Shown: positions 35,222-44,817 of the stretch, piece by piece
Layout of the letters: each line of letters opens with the position of its first letter
Position numbering within the stretch: position 1 is the first letter of the stretch
Assembly (NCBI GenBank): GCA_947497985.1
Contig: CANMIX010000001.1
Span: forward strand, 248,001-312,000
DNA: 64,000 nt
From: an uncultured Paracoccaceae bacterium
GTDB taxonomy: Bacteria > Pseudomonadota > Alphaproteobacteria > Rhodobacterales > Rhodobacteraceae
Direction: 5' to 3'
The notes under the pieces: model-generated
Told to the model about the DNA's origin: nothing
Databases searched by the model: none
What the model saw: the letters and a program-made list of their open reading frames with translations, nothing else
Position numbers and translations under genes: made by a program

Positions 35222-35821
35222 ATGGACCGCCACACACGGATGATCGCGCTGCTCAAGGTCATCTTTCCAATGACTGCACTAGTACTCTTGTCGACCGTGT
35301 TCCTCGTCTCACGTGGTAGCGAGCAAGATGCAGTCATTCCTTTTGCACAAAAAGAAATCGAAGAAAGGATGCGCGGACAGCAAGTCACGCGCCCCTTCTT
35401 TGCAGGTAGCACGCCGAATGGCGACGAAATTTTGGTGAGCGCAGACAAAGCGCGTGTTGAAGGTGCAGATACGGGCCCCTCGACTCAAGCATTCTCGGGC
35501 ATCATGCGCCTCGCCGGTGGCGGCCATATCTCACTCAAATCTGAAACCGGATCTCTCAGTTCCGATATGGAAACCGCTCGTTTTCGCCAACAGGTCATTG
35601 TGGAAACTGATGATGGCCTGAGGGTTGAAACTGAGCTGCTGGACGCACACTTGAATGAAATTGCCGCAGAAGCTCCTGATACAGTGGAAGCGACAAGCGC
35701 TCTTGGTCACTTAATCGCAGGTTCGATGCATATAAAAACGGAATCGCAAGGCCGTGAGGTTCATATACTGTTCAACAAGGGCGTAAAATTGGTATACGAG
35801 CCTCAGACTTCAGAAAGATAA
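35222..35821 (+). CDS. lptC: LPS transport protein LptC
   Basis: Bitopic inner-membrane protein of the lipopolysaccharide export bridge, receiving LPS from LptB2FG and passing it to LptA. The 199 residues have one N-terminal span (about 12-30) and a periplasmic beta-jellyroll region (SADKARVEGADT to the C-terminus). First of the three adjacent genes lptC-lptA-lptB. Confidence 0.9.
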   Translation: MDRHTRMIALLKVIFPMTALVLLSTVFLVSRGSEQDAVIPFAQKEIEERMRGQQVTRPFFAGSTPNGDEILVSADKARVEGADTGPSTQAFSGIMRLAGGGHISLKSETGSLSSDMETARFRQQVIVETDDGLRVETELLDAHLNEIAAEAPDTVEATSALGHLIAGSMHIKTESQGREVHILFNKGVKLVYEPQTSER

Positions 35822-35827
35822 CCCAAT

Positions 35828-36325
35828 ATGTTCCTGCGTCATTTTTTCATCGCCATGATGGCCCTCGCTCTGCCAACACTTGCCGCGGCGCAGGGAGCAA
35901 TTGCATTTGGCTCCGCAAAAACCGATCCGAGCGCACCGGTTGAGGTTTCGGCCGAAAACCTTGAAGTCAACCAAACCGACGGTTCGGCACGCTTTACGGG
36001 CGACGTCGTTATTATCCAAGGGGTCATGCGGTTGTCGGCGGACATCGTGCATGTGACCTACAAGACCGGGGACGACCAGCAAAAAACCGGGATTGAAAGC
36101 CTGAATGCCTCAGGTGACGTCATTTTGGTGAACGGGCCGGATGCTGCCGAGGCTGACAACGCAGAATACAAAATCGATTCCGGAACGATCGTTATGACCG
36201 GAAACGTCTTGTTGACTCAAAAAGATACGGTTCTGACCTCAAATAGAATGGTTGTAAATCTAACCAGTGGCACGGCGCAATTGGCGGGCCGTGTAAAAAC
36301 AATTTTGAATCCGAACGGAAACTGA
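35828..36325 (+). CDS. lptA: LPS transport periplasmic protein LptA
   Basis: Periplasmic bridge protein for lipopolysaccharide. The 165 residues have a signal peptide (1-21, ending AAA) and the OstA-like beta repeat ([25 protein letters not shown], then [19 protein letters not shown]). It lies 6 bp after lptC and shares one base with lptB (TGATG). Confidence 0.93.
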   Translation: MFLRHFFIAMMALALPTLAAAQGAIAFGSAKTDPSAPVEVSAENLEVNQTDGSARFTGDVVIIQGVMRLSADIVHVTYKTGDDQQKTGIESLNASGDVILVNGPDAAEADNAEYKIDSGTIVMTGNVLLTQKDTVLTSNRMVVNLTSGTAQLAGRVKTILNPNGN

Positions 36326-37083
36326 TGGCACGCCCTGAATTGACTGTGACCCAAGGCTCCTCCGGGCTGCGCATTGAAAAGCTACGAAAGTCTTATCGCA
36401 ACCGGCTGGTCATTCGCGATGTGACCCTGTCGCTTGATCGCGGCGAAGTTGTTGCGCTGTTGGGCCCAAACGGTTCGGGCAAGACCACCACGTTCTATTC
36501 CATTGCTGGTCTCGTCTTTCCGGAAGGCGGCGCTGTGTCGATTGACGGTCAGAACGTAACGTCACTGCCAATGTACCGTCGGGCCCGTTTGGGTATTGGC
36601 TACCTACCACAGGAAATGTCGATCTTTCGCGGACTTTCCGTTGAAGACAACATCTTGGCCGTTCTCGATATTTCGGAAAAACACGCTCACAAGAGACGTG
36701 AACGCCTTGAGGAACTCTTGTCGGATTTTTCGATCGAGCATCTACGCCGAGCACCTGCACTGGCATTGTCCGGTGGTGAACGTCGCCGAGTTGAGATCGC
36801 CCGCTGCCTCGCCGCCAATCCAAGTTATCTCTTGCTAGATGAACCTTTTGCCGGTGTGGATCCGATCAGTGTTGGTGATATTCGCCATCTTGTTGCCGAT
36901 CTCAAAAAACGTGGGATTGGTGTTTTGATTACCGATCATAACGTACGGGAAACGTTGGAAATTGTGGATCGCGCTTACATCTTACACGATGGGCAGGTTT
37001 TGATGTCTGGCAGCCCGGAAGAAGTTGTCGAGAATGAAAACGTCCGCCGCGTTTACTTGGGCGACAGTTTTCGCATCTCCTAA
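36325..37083 (+). CDS. lptB: LPS export ABC transporter ATPase LptB
   Basis: ATPase that powers extraction of lipopolysaccharide from the inner membrane with LptF and LptG (not in this window). Of 252 residues, Walker A is GPNGSGKTT at 47-55, the signature is [13 protein letters not shown], Walker B is [13 protein letters not shown] and the switch His is in LITDHNVRE. In many proteobacteria rpoN follows lptB; here the next gene is hpf. Confidence 0.96.
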   Translation: MARPELTVTQGSSGLRIEKLRKSYRNRLVIRDVTLSLDRGEVVALLGPNGSGKTTTFYSIAGLVFPEGGAVSIDGQNVTSLPMYRRARLGIGYLPQEMSIFRGLSVEDNILAVLDISEKHAHKRRERLEELLSDFSIEHLRRAPALALSGGERRRVEIARCLAANPSYLLLDEPFAGVDPISVGDIRHLVADLKKRGIGVLITDHNVRETLEIVDRAYILHDGQVLMSGSPEEVVENENVRRVYLGDSFRIS

Positions 37084-37358
37084 CCGCAAAGACTTCGGCA
37101 AATCGACGCAACTATCCGTAAGATCTCCGCTTAGGTCTTGGCAATTTTAGGTTTGCCATTGACTCTCCTGCGCCTTTGTCATCGAATTGTTTCATGGCAC
37201 AGATGCAATCCTTTGCAGCAAATCAGACAGCCTTGTTCCCAAGGCACTGTCGCCTGCAATCCGCTATCTGGTCGTACACACCAATCTAAAGTTCGGTTTA
37301 AGTCTCTGGTCGTTCACGCGACCGGGCCGTTCTGACGAGCAATGAGCAAGGAGATCCC

Positions 37359-37922
37359 ATGCGTTACAAAATCAGCGGAAAACAGATCGACATCGGCGAA
37401 GCTCTGCAATTTCACGTGCAGTCTGAGTTAGGTGAAGTTGTTGCCAAATATGCTGAGCGACCTACGGACGCAACAGTGGTGTTTTCACGTTCTGCGCATG
37501 AACACGTGTGCGAGGCCACTGTGCATCTATCCACCGGACTAACCGCACAGGCCAAGGCGCATGCCACTGAAATTTATGCCGCTTTTGATCAATGCAATGA
37601 GAAGATGGAAAAGCAGCTCCGCCGCTATAAGCGCCGTCTTAAAGACCATCATCGCGAAAGAAGCGAGCCAGTTGAACTTTCAGGAGCCTCGTCATATATC
37701 TTAGCTTCGGAATCGGCTGAGCATGAAGCTGAACCAGAGTCTTTGCAGCCCATTATCGTTGCAGAGATGGAGACAAAGATTCAGTCTTTGTCTGTTGGTG
37801 AAGCGGTGATGCAGATGGAGCTTGCAGGATCGCCTGTTTTAATTTTCCGGAATGAGAACAAAGACGGTCTAAACGTTGTGTACCGCCGCGAAGACGGCAA
37901 TATCGGCTGGATCGACCCGTAA
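37359..37922 (+). CDS. hpf: Ribosome hibernation promoting factor, long form
   Basis: Binds the decoding site and pairs ribosomes into inactive 100S particles in stationary phase. The 187 residues give the long form: an N-terminal S30AE domain (1-100) and a C-terminal dimerisation domain (about 130-187, with the GEAVMQMELAGSPVLIF block). AAGGAG precedes the start. It lies 275 bp after lptB, a gap with no clear gene, and 46 bp before ptsN. Confidence 0.94.
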   Translation: MRYKISGKQIDIGEALQFHVQSELGEVVAKYAERPTDATVVFSRSAHEHVCEATVHLSTGLTAQAKAHATEIYAAFDQCNEKMEKQLRRYKRRLKDHHRERSEPVELSGASSYILASESAEHEAEPESLQPIIVAEMETKIQSLSVGEAVMQMELAGSPVLIFRNENKDGLNVVYRREDGNIGWIDP

Positions 37923-37968
37923 CAACGGCTAAACGGGCCGAATTAGGCACCTGAGCGGAGCAAGCCAA

Positions 37969-38433
37969 ATGCAAATTTCCAAGATCCTCAAACAAGAGGC
38001 AGTGCGGTCTATTGGCTCTGCCTCAAGCAAGAAGCGTTTGTTTCAGGAAGTCGCGGAAGTCGCGCAGACAAACTATGGCCTATCTGCTGATAAAACGGTC
38101 GAGGCATTGCTGGAACGTGAGAGCCTCGGCCCAACCGGTGTTGGACATGGCGTTGCCTTGCCGCACGCGCGTTTAGATGGCCTGACTGATGTGGTTGGCG
38201 TCTTTATGCTTTTGGAGAAGCCGCTCGATTTTGGAGCTGTGGATCGCCAGCCCGTCGACATCGTTTTTGCGCTTTTTGCACCTGAAAGCGCCGGTGTTGA
38301 TCACCTTAAGGCGCTTGCTTTGGTGTCGCGTACGCTGCGTGAACAGAACTATTGCACCAAGCTACGCTCGAACCCCGACGCCAACACGCTTTACACGATT
38401 TTGACCGAAAACCAATCAGCCCAGGTCGCTTAA
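37969..38433 (+). CDS. ptsN: Nitrogen phosphotransferase EIIA component PtsN
   Basis: EIIA(Ntr) protein that carries phosphate from NPr and regulates nitrogen, potassium and stress responses. The 154 residues contain the active-site His66 in GVALPHARLDGL. It follows hpf, the order known from other proteobacteria, though rpoN is missing here. It converges on the sulfotransferase gene with only 9 bp between stops. Confidence 0.94.
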   Translation: MQISKILKQEAVRSIGSASSKKRLFQEVAEVAQTNYGLSADKTVEALLERESLGPTGVGHGVALPHARLDGLTDVVGVFMLLEKPLDFGAVDRQPVDIVFALFAPESAGVDHLKALALVSRTLREQNYCTKLRSNPDANTLYTILTENQSAQVA

Positions 38434-38442
38434 TCCTGAGCT

Positions 38443-39882
38443 TTAAGGCTTATTGGACAACGCGCGCCAAGGCTCAAAACCAAAGAGCATGTAATCGCGC
38501 CGGTAAATCATCTGCGCCCGCTCTTCTAACTCCGCGTCATAGATATCGGCAAGTTGCCATTTCCCAAGGTCAGCAGCCCGGTGAAATGCCCGTGCCTCAG
38601 GGCGACCGAGCTTTTGTGCAAGGAACGCAAGATCGGTCTCAAGCTCGTGCTCTCGCAAAACCAGATCCGGGGCACAGAATTCTTCAAAACCGGACAATAT
38701 GGTTGATTGGCTGACCCAACGGGCGTCGACACGCAACACCGACTGACCGTTCAAGTTCTGCTTTAGAAACTCCAGAAACCCTTGAAAAGCAACGCGATGT
38801 TGCGCGTGGTCCGTGACACTGCTTTCCGGAAGTTCGACTTTGAAATGGCTTTTGAGGAGCGACCGCAGTTTCTTTGAGAATTGAGATTGCCCAGTTAACG
38901 CCACGTCGCAAAACGCCTTATGCGCCCGTGCAAGCGGATGCCGCAAGACAGTGAAGCTGCGATGGCCGGGATTTGCATTCATCCATTGCCGCAGTTGTTT
39001 CTGTCCGTCCAAGTTCTGGAGCGCATCCACTGTGCTGTCATCAAGATCCGCTTGCCACTGACGGACTTCATCCTCGGGACCGCCAGTGATCGGCATGAAC
39101 AGCAACGGAGTTTGCGGTGCTGCCACGTAACTGCGGACATTTGGCCCACGGCGTGGTTCAAAATTAGGTGTGCGAGACAAGTTGAACGTGTCGATCGTGG
39201 TCAGACTTTCCGCCATTTCCGTAGGATTAGACACTTTTGAAACGGCCGGTTCAGGATTCTGCCGCTTCAACTTTTCATCTAGCCCCGGAAGGCGTTCATC
39301 AAATCCAAGCCACTGTAAAAGACCGTTTAGCACGTCCACATTCTGCAGGTCTTCGTAAGCAATGTAGAACGGGGTTTGACCGCGTTTTTGCAGTCCCTGC
39401 ATCAAAGTAAGCTGAAAATTCTGTAGATCAGCCAAATGCGCGCCAAACTCGGCTGCATCAAATACAACCTGCGCATCCTTGCGCTTTTTGACATTTGTCA
39501 GCTTCCACTGCCCGGTCTCTTTCGCGATCTTCAGCGAGATATAGCTGTCGAGCAGGTTACGGGTCAGAACAATTTTGGCGCAACGCGGATCGTCCAATAT
39601 CGGTTCCAGAACTCTGGGGTCATGATCGTGGAAAAAGCGAAAACCGCCAAAGCCATCGTAATCTCTGACGGCGTCTAGCAACTGCATCGGATCGCTGTCA
39701 CGCTGCGCCTGCGTCAGACCCAATACATCCGATTGGTTCGGGTAGCCGATAAAATGCGGATTAAACGCTTCGCCGAAACTTGTGAAAGCTTCCGCATTGC
39801 TCAGGTTACTTTCCAAAAAATTAGAGCCTGTGCGCATCTCAGCGAAGATAACAAAGTAATCAAAGGAAGCCTGCATTTTCAA
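38443..39882 (-). CDS. Two-part sulfotransferase
   Basis: A 479-residue protein that seems to join two sulfotransferase-like domains. The N-terminal part (about 1-215) is Stf0-like, with the PAPS 5'-phosphosulfate loop MRTGSNFLE at 16-24 and the 3'-phosphate motif LTRNLLDSYIS at 106-116. The C-terminal part (about 255-479) resembles carbohydrate sulfotransferases: LRHPLARA at 313-320 fits the 3'-phosphate motif, but its 5' loop reads FMPITGG at 262-268, without the lysine usual in PKTGG. That domain may bind but not transfer. It is the last gene of the galU-to-sulfotransferase unit and overlaps the branching glycosyltransferase by 4 bases, pointing to a sulfated polysaccharide. Confidence 0.78.
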   Translation of the reverse strand: MKMQASFDYFVIFAEMRTGSNFLESNLSNAEAFTSFGEAFNPHFIGYPNQSDVLGLTQAQRDSDPMQLLDAVRDYDGFGGFRFFHDHDPRVLEPILDDPRCAKIVLTRNLLDSYISLKIAKETGQWKLTNVKKRKDAQVVFDAAEFGAHLADLQNFQLTLMQGLQKRGQTPFYIAYEDLQNVDVLNGLLQWLGFDERLPGLDEKLKRQNPEPAVSKVSNPTEMAESLTTIDTFNLSRTPNFEPRRGPNVRSYVAAPQTPLLFMPITGGPEDEVRQWQADLDDSTVDALQNLDGQKQLRQWMNANPGHRSFTVLRHPLARAHKAFCDVALTGQSQFSKKLRSLLKSHFKVELPESSVTDHAQHRVAFQGFLEFLKQNLNGQSVLRVDARWVSQSTILSGFEEFCAPDLVLREHELETDLAFLAQKLGRPEARAFHRAADLGKWQLADIYDAELEERAQMIYRRDYMLFGFEPWRALSNKP

Positions 39883-41579
39883 CGCACCAGATAGGGTTTA
39901 CGCGGCAGTGATGGTGCCGTTCTTTGAATAGGTTCCAGTGGGAAGTCCCCCATCAAGTAAGGATGCATTCCCTGATTCTTGAGACTTTGGAGAAATTGAC
40001 CAAACCCCGTCAGATCCGCCATTTGCGGTGCATCGGCCAAGTGACGGTGATTTCCTTTGGTGATCTCGTCCACTACGGTTTGCAAATGTTCCATAGGCGA
40101 TTCAATAAATTCCGCCATCGTCCAGATCCGCACGCGCGCCTTTACCCATTGATCACGCAGGATTTTCAGCTGTTCCGCCTCTATCTGCTGCAAACGCGCG
40201 GCTTCCCGGCGCAATTCGTCAAAACCCTTACCGGATTTGAACAAATCAACGGCCCATGCGCCAGAAATTACCGATATTTGCGCGTTGGTGTCACGCGCCA
40301 TCAGTTCAACAGCACCTTGCGAGTCATTGGGGCCAAATTGAAAACATTGCCGCTCTCCCCGCGTGTTCCACACTAGGTTGGTCAAAAAACGTTCTGGATC
40401 ATAGTCCCGCTGCGCAGCACTGTTGCAAAGTGCTCCATTATACGAGGTCTGGCCATCCACGAACTCCACCTTTTCGGGTGAGAAAAGATGCCCGTGAACA
40501 CGGGTCTGTGTTGTTTTCGAAAGCCAGTCCTCGAAATCGACAAACAGCTCACTAAACCCCTGCAAAACCGAATACTCGCCAGAAGTGATCCCGTTTTCAC
40601 GACCATGTCTGGGAAGTCGACTTTGCATATAAAGCCCCGGACGTCCGCGCATACGCCGTTCAACAGCTTTGGAGAAGATGCGGTCAATTTTGCGTGGATT
40701 GGGTTCTGTTCGGCTGGAGGCACCATCCGTCGGCGTCAGAAAGGAATGATACAAACGATCCGCATGCAACCAGATCTTGCGCGCCACAAAACAGTCAGAG
40801 CGGCGTAACAGGTGCAGGTGATCATCGTAAAAGATATGCGGTTTACCCTGATAATCGAACTTGGACAGAGTCAGCGAACGGCTTTCGATTTTTGCTGAAT
40901 GCAGTCGAACCAAAGTCTGAAAATAGCTTTCGTCCGGAATCCAAACACGTTTGAAATACTGATCATAGGTTGGTCGGTCTGGATCATCGAGAATTGCAGC
41001 CAAAGTTTTGCGCGTCAGACACCACCACTGACTGCCCATATGCGGCACCAATCCATCCGGGACTTTTCTTTTCAGCTTGAGGTTTCGTTGGAGGGCAACA
41101 TAACCATCAAACAAGCCGCGATATTTCTTCCACGAAAAGGGAAACCGAAGGGTGAAACGCTCATAACTCAACCCGCCGACGATCCACGGCACATCCGCCG
41201 TTGTCGCGCTTTCAATAAAATCAGTATCAGATCTGTCCGTCAGATAGGCGACCAATTCACTGACGGGTCGCAGTGGCAAACAGGATCCCGAGGTAAGATA
41301 CACATGCTCAACGTCTGGATGCGTTTTTAGCATCTGACTTGCTGCGGCTTGAGAGCCCGCAACAATTCCCCATGTGCCCCATTCACACCGGTGGCGTTTC
41401 GAAAAACTAACCAGAGGGTGAGATTTGAGCGCCTCTGAGAACTCATGATATTCGGACTTGGCGACCTTGGCATCCACGTGGATAACGACTGGACATCCGG
41501 CTTTGGCCCAGTGGCGTGCGACCTGTGCCGCGCGCCACAAGGCCGTATGCACCATCATGACAATGCCGACGGTACTCAT
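39879..41579 (-). CDS. Core-2/I-branching type glycosyltransferase
   Basis: A 566-residue GT14-type enzyme that would add a beta-1,6-linked branch sugar. Residues 1-300 match the branching family: GIVMMVHTALWRAAQV, then HVDAK, VYLTSGSCLPLRPVSEL, GSQWWCLTRKT and WIPDESYFQTL. Residues about 320-566 form an extra domain of unknown role (DUF5928-like in my recollection) with a long helical stretch near the end. Its product overlaps the sulfotransferase start and the upstream glycosyltransferase stop by 4 bases each, so the three are coupled. Confidence 0.82.
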   Translation of the reverse strand: MSTVGIVMMVHTALWRAAQVARHWAKAGCPVVIHVDAKVAKSEYHEFSEALKSHPLVSFSKRHRCEWGTWGIVAGSQAAASQMLKTHPDVEHVYLTSGSCLPLRPVSELVAYLTDRSDTDFIESATTADVPWIVGGLSYERFTLRFPFSWKKYRGLFDGYVALQRNLKLKRKVPDGLVPHMGSQWWCLTRKTLAAILDDPDRPTYDQYFKRVWIPDESYFQTLVRLHSAKIESRSLTLSKFDYQGKPHIFYDDHLHLLRRSDCFVARKIWLHADRLYHSFLTPTDGASSRTEPNPRKIDRIFSKAVERRMRGRPGLYMQSRLPRHGRENGITSGEYSVLQGFSELFVDFEDWLSKTTQTRVHGHLFSPEKVEFVDGQTSYNGALCNSAAQRDYDPERFLTNLVWNTRGERQCFQFGPNDSQGAVELMARDTNAQISVISGAWAVDLFKSGKGFDELRREAARLQQIEAEQLKILRDQWVKARVRIWTMAEFIESPMEHLQTVVDEITKGNHRHLADAPQMADLTGFGQFLQSLKNQGMHPYLMGDFPLEPIQRTAPSLPRKPYLVR

Positions 41580-42631
41580 GCCCAGTTCCCTTTGGACATC
41601 AACCCCAGGATTTCCAACTGGCGCCAGTTAATGTATTTCTCACTCCACTTACACCACAGCTCCGGGTTCGCCTTTAGGCTATCGATGTAGGCTTGGTATT
41701 CCACAGAAGCGTCAAAATGCTCGACGCGGGACATCTCCTCGGCGGCTTTTTCGGAAAATGTATGCAGAAACTTTGTGTGTAGTAAAACGCCGCTGGCCTT
41801 CTCGCCACCGTCCGTTTCGTAGACTCGGTTCAAACCGCGCGGCAACAACATATGTGTTGAACTGACATAGGCATAGCGGCGGTCCCATTTGACTAGTGGG
41901 ATTTTGTTGAGCGCAGGAGCTTTCTTTGGCTTACCTTGGAAAAAGACACGCGACCGAACCCCACCCTGGATCCATAGATTTCCGTAAGTCGAATTGTGCT
42001 TTACGGTGTAATTTCCGCTATCAAACCAGTTCGAAATTTCCAGCGGATCCTGGCCAGCACGATAAGGCACTGCATCCAATGCGCCTTTTGGGTATACGTC
42101 CAACAGCATGGCCGAAAAACTTCTGATGGAGGATTCATCCAACCAGTCGGTCAAGGCGCGCAATGGTCGGGTATCGCAGAACGGATAGACAAAAAGCTCA
42201 TCCGGATCGGCAACCAAAACCCAATGGCCATGCGCGTATCGGCGTTTGATATGGTTCATCCAATCCACGCCAAACGACGCCCGTTTGTAACTGGCCTGCG
42301 TATGCCACAGGGACACATCCTTCATTCCCTGCAAATAGGCGTGTGTGTCGTCACTGGAGTCATTATCCACGAACAGGAAATGATTTACGCCCAGGTTGCG
42401 GTAATATTGCAGAAAATACGGCAGCCGGACTTGTTCATTCCGCATCGTCGACACCAGCAGAATATCACCCGGTTTGATGCGTTTTGTGTTATCTTGAACC
42501 GACGTAAGCTCACGGGATTTACGCATAGCTCGAACAATCCGGCGTTTACGCCGCAATCGCATGCGATAAGAATCCCAAAAGCCCAATGATCTGTCCACTT
42601 TTACAAAACGGGCACCTACACCAAAACGCAA
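41576..42631 (-). CDS. Family 2-type glycosyltransferase (tandem copy A)
   Basis: A 351-residue glycosyltransferase of the Glyco_tranf_2_4 type. A basic N-terminus is followed by STMRNEQVRLPYFLQYYRNL, the nucleotide-sugar motif DNDSSDDT at 89-96 and the metal motif ADPDELFV at 141-148. The C-terminal half conserves the WIQGG, VFFQGKP and LNKIPLVKWD blocks also found in its upstream neighbour, so the two are tandem paralogues. Substrate unknown; context suggests a surface polysaccharide. Confidence 0.85.
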   Translation of the reverse strand: MRFGVGARFVKVDRSLGFWDSYRMRLRRKRRIVRAMRKSRELTSVQDNTKRIKPGDILLVSTMRNEQVRLPYFLQYYRNLGVNHFLFVDNDSSDDTHAYLQGMKDVSLWHTQASYKRASFGVDWMNHIKRRYAHGHWVLVADPDELFVYPFCDTRPLRALTDWLDESSIRSFSAMLLDVYPKGALDAVPYRAGQDPLEISNWFDSGNYTVKHNSTYGNLWIQGGVRSRVFFQGKPKKAPALNKIPLVKWDRRYAYVSSTHMLLPRGLNRVYETDGGEKASGVLLHTKFLHTFSEKAAEEMSRVEHFDASVEYQAYIDSLKANPELWCKWSEKYINWRQLEILGLMSKGNWA

Positions 42632-42706
42632 TTCAGTGCGGCCAAGATCCCTATTTTGGCCAATATGTCATGGCTAAACCATGGGATTCAATGCATTTAG
42701 AAAGCG

Positions 42707-43789
42707 TTACAAATTGTTGGAATTTGTCTGTTGTAAATCATCGTCCCATTGGATCTTGGACATCATGCCCAAGTCGACCAATTGATGTTGATCGTTCAAC
42801 TGGCAGGACCCAGCGTACCACATGTCAGGTGCAGTCATGATCGCTTCGTAATAGCGATCAAAATCGGGCGGGTTGTTGAAATGCTGTTGGCGCATCTTCT
42901 CTACTTCCGATTTGGAAACAATCTCGGGCAGAAACTTTGTATGAAGCAGTACTCCGCGGGGCAGTTGGCCTGATGGTCCTGCATACAGCCCATTCAACAT
43001 TCTTGGCAAAATTGAATGAGTTGAGTTTACATAGACAAAGGACTTGTCCCATTTCACCAAAGGGATCTTGTTCAAAGTTGGCGACCGCTCAGGCTGGTCC
43101 GCAAAGAACACCCGCTCGCGCGCGCCACCTTGCAGCCATACGTTTCCCAAAGGGGTTTGACGCACGGCGCGGTAGGGCGATGGATCAAACCAGTTGACCA
43201 CCTCACATGGGTTCTGGCCTTCTGAATAGGTGTAATCCGCCAGCGAACCTTTAGGGTAAAGATCCAGCATCATAGCGCCAAACCCACGCTGTCCGCGTTG
43301 ATCGAGCCAGGTTGTTAGATCGGGCAACCCATGGTGGTCGTCGCCGTCGAAGACCAACAGCTCATCAGCGTCCACAGTCAAACACCACCTATCGTGGCAA
43401 TATTTGCGCTGCAGCCAGGTTACCCAATCGAGACCAAATCGAGAGGCGCGATAGCTATGTCTCGTGTGCCAAAGCGAAACGTCATCTTGCTCGCGCAAGT
43501 AAGCGTCACTGCCGTCGGTACTGTCATTATCAATCACACAGAAATGCGACACGCCAAGGCGCCGATAGTGTTCAAGAAAATAGGGAAGCCGCGTCCGTTC
43601 GTTGCGCAAAACGATAAACACAACAACGTCACTGGGCTGGAACTTGACGTTAGGTACTTTGAGAGGTCTGAGCTGACGACGGGCTCGAAACGCACGCCAC
43701 AATAAACGCTTTCGCTTTAGTCGCAATTGATATGCCGCGCGCCATGAGACACGCGGCATAGACAGGTCGTCAGAGACCTTAGCGCCCAT
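42707..43789 (-). CDS. Family 2-type glycosyltransferase (tandem copy B)
   Basis: A 360-residue paralogue of the next gene downstream, with IVLRNERTRLPYFLEHYRRL, DNDSTDGS at 87-94, DADE at 140-143 and WLQGGARERVFFADQP. The galE stop ends immediately before its start. Two divergent copies side by side suggest that each adds a different sugar or linkage. A 75-bp gap separates it from copy A. Confidence 0.86.
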   Translation of the reverse strand: MGAKVSDDLSMPRVSWRAAYQLRLKRKRLLWRAFRARRQLRPLKVPNVKFQPSDVVVFIVLRNERTRLPYFLEHYRRLGVSHFCVIDNDSTDGSDAYLREQDDVSLWHTRHSYRASRFGLDWVTWLQRKYCHDRWCLTVDADELLVFDGDDHHGLPDLTTWLDQRGQRGFGAMMLDLYPKGSLADYTYSEGQNPCEVVNWFDPSPYRAVRQTPLGNVWLQGGARERVFFADQPERSPTLNKIPLVKWDKSFVYVNSTHSILPRMLNGLYAGPSGQLPRGVLLHTKFLPEIVSKSEVEKMRQQHFNNPPDFDRYYEAIMTAPDMWYAGSCQLNDQHQLVDLGMMSKIQWDDDLQQTNSNNL

Positions 43790-44773
43790 TTATTTCTCGT
43801 AATTGCCGCTTTGATGCCAACGCCAAGCATCTGCGATCATCTCATTCAACGTCGAGCGGGACGGCTCCCACCCCAAGTCTTTGATCGCACGAGTGGACCC
43901 GGATACCAGTTTGGTACAGTCACCAGCGCGACGTTCGCCAATATTGTGCGGCACTTCCAGATTGGTAACACTGCGCGAATGCTCGATGACTTCCATGACC
44001 GAAAAGCCGGATCCGGTTCCCAGATTAAACACCTGGCTGCCTTTTCCGTCTTCCAACCATTTTAGCCCGAGAACATGCGCATCGACCAAGTCGCACACGT
44101 GGACATAGTCACGAATGCAGGTGCCATCGGGTGTGTCGTAATCTGTCCCAAACACGGTCAAGGCATCGCGCTCACCTTTGATCGCCTGGATCATCAGGGG
44201 AATAAGATGGGTTTCCGGCTGGTGGAATTCACCAACCTCGGCCTCGGGATCGGCGCCGGCGACGTTGAAGTAACGGAAGATCACCGACCGCAGACCATAG
44301 GCCGCTTCAAAGTCGGTCAGGATGTCTTCAACAGCACGTTTGCTGGCCCCATAGGCATTCAACGGCTGTTGCGCCGTGTTTTCATCCAGCACCACATTGT
44401 CGTGCTCACCATAGGTGGCACATGTGGACGAGAACACAAAATCCATGCAGCCAGCAGCAACGGCCGCTTCGATCAGGTTCAGCGATCCGCCAACATTGTT
44501 CGCCCAATACTTGCCAGGCTGAGACATCGCCTCACCCACTTGGCTGAGGGCTGCAAAATGCATGACTGCGATGGGTTTATGTTTGGCAAAGACCTCATCC
44601 AAACGGGCACGATCCGTCAGATCGCCCTGTTCGAACGGGCCGAACTTTACCGCGTCCTGCCAACCCGTCACCAGATTGTCATAGGTCACCGGCGTATAAC
44701 CCGCCGCTTTTAACGCTTTACAGGCGTGCGAGCCGATATAGCCCGCACCCCCAGTCACAAGAACAGTTTTCAA
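43790..44773 (-). CDS. galE: UDP-glucose 4-epimerase
   Basis: Interconverts UDP-glucose and UDP-galactose for surface glycan synthesis. The 327 residues have the NAD motif GGAGYIGS at 8-15, the catalytic Ser/Thr region SSTCATYGEHD and YGASK (Tyr and Lys of the active site). It lies between galU and the first glycosyltransferase in the same unit, supplying their donor sugars. Confidence 0.96.
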   Translation of the reverse strand: MKTVLVTGGAGYIGSHACKALKAAGYTPVTYDNLVTGWQDAVKFGPFEQGDLTDRARLDEVFAKHKPIAVMHFAALSQVGEAMSQPGKYWANNVGGSLNLIEAAVAAGCMDFVFSSTCATYGEHDNVVLDENTAQQPLNAYGASKRAVEDILTDFEAAYGLRSVIFRYFNVAGADPEAEVGEFHQPETHLIPLMIQAIKGERDALTVFGTDYDTPDGTCIRDYVHVCDLVDAHVLGLKWLEDGKGSQVFNLGTGSGFSVMEVIEHSRSVTNLEVPHNIGERRAGDCTKLVSGSTRAIKDLGWEPSRSTLNEMIADAWRWHQSGNYEK

Positions 44774-44817
44774 ACCGTTTATCCTTCGTCAAAGTTTACC
44801 AGGTGGTCCCGCTGCAG

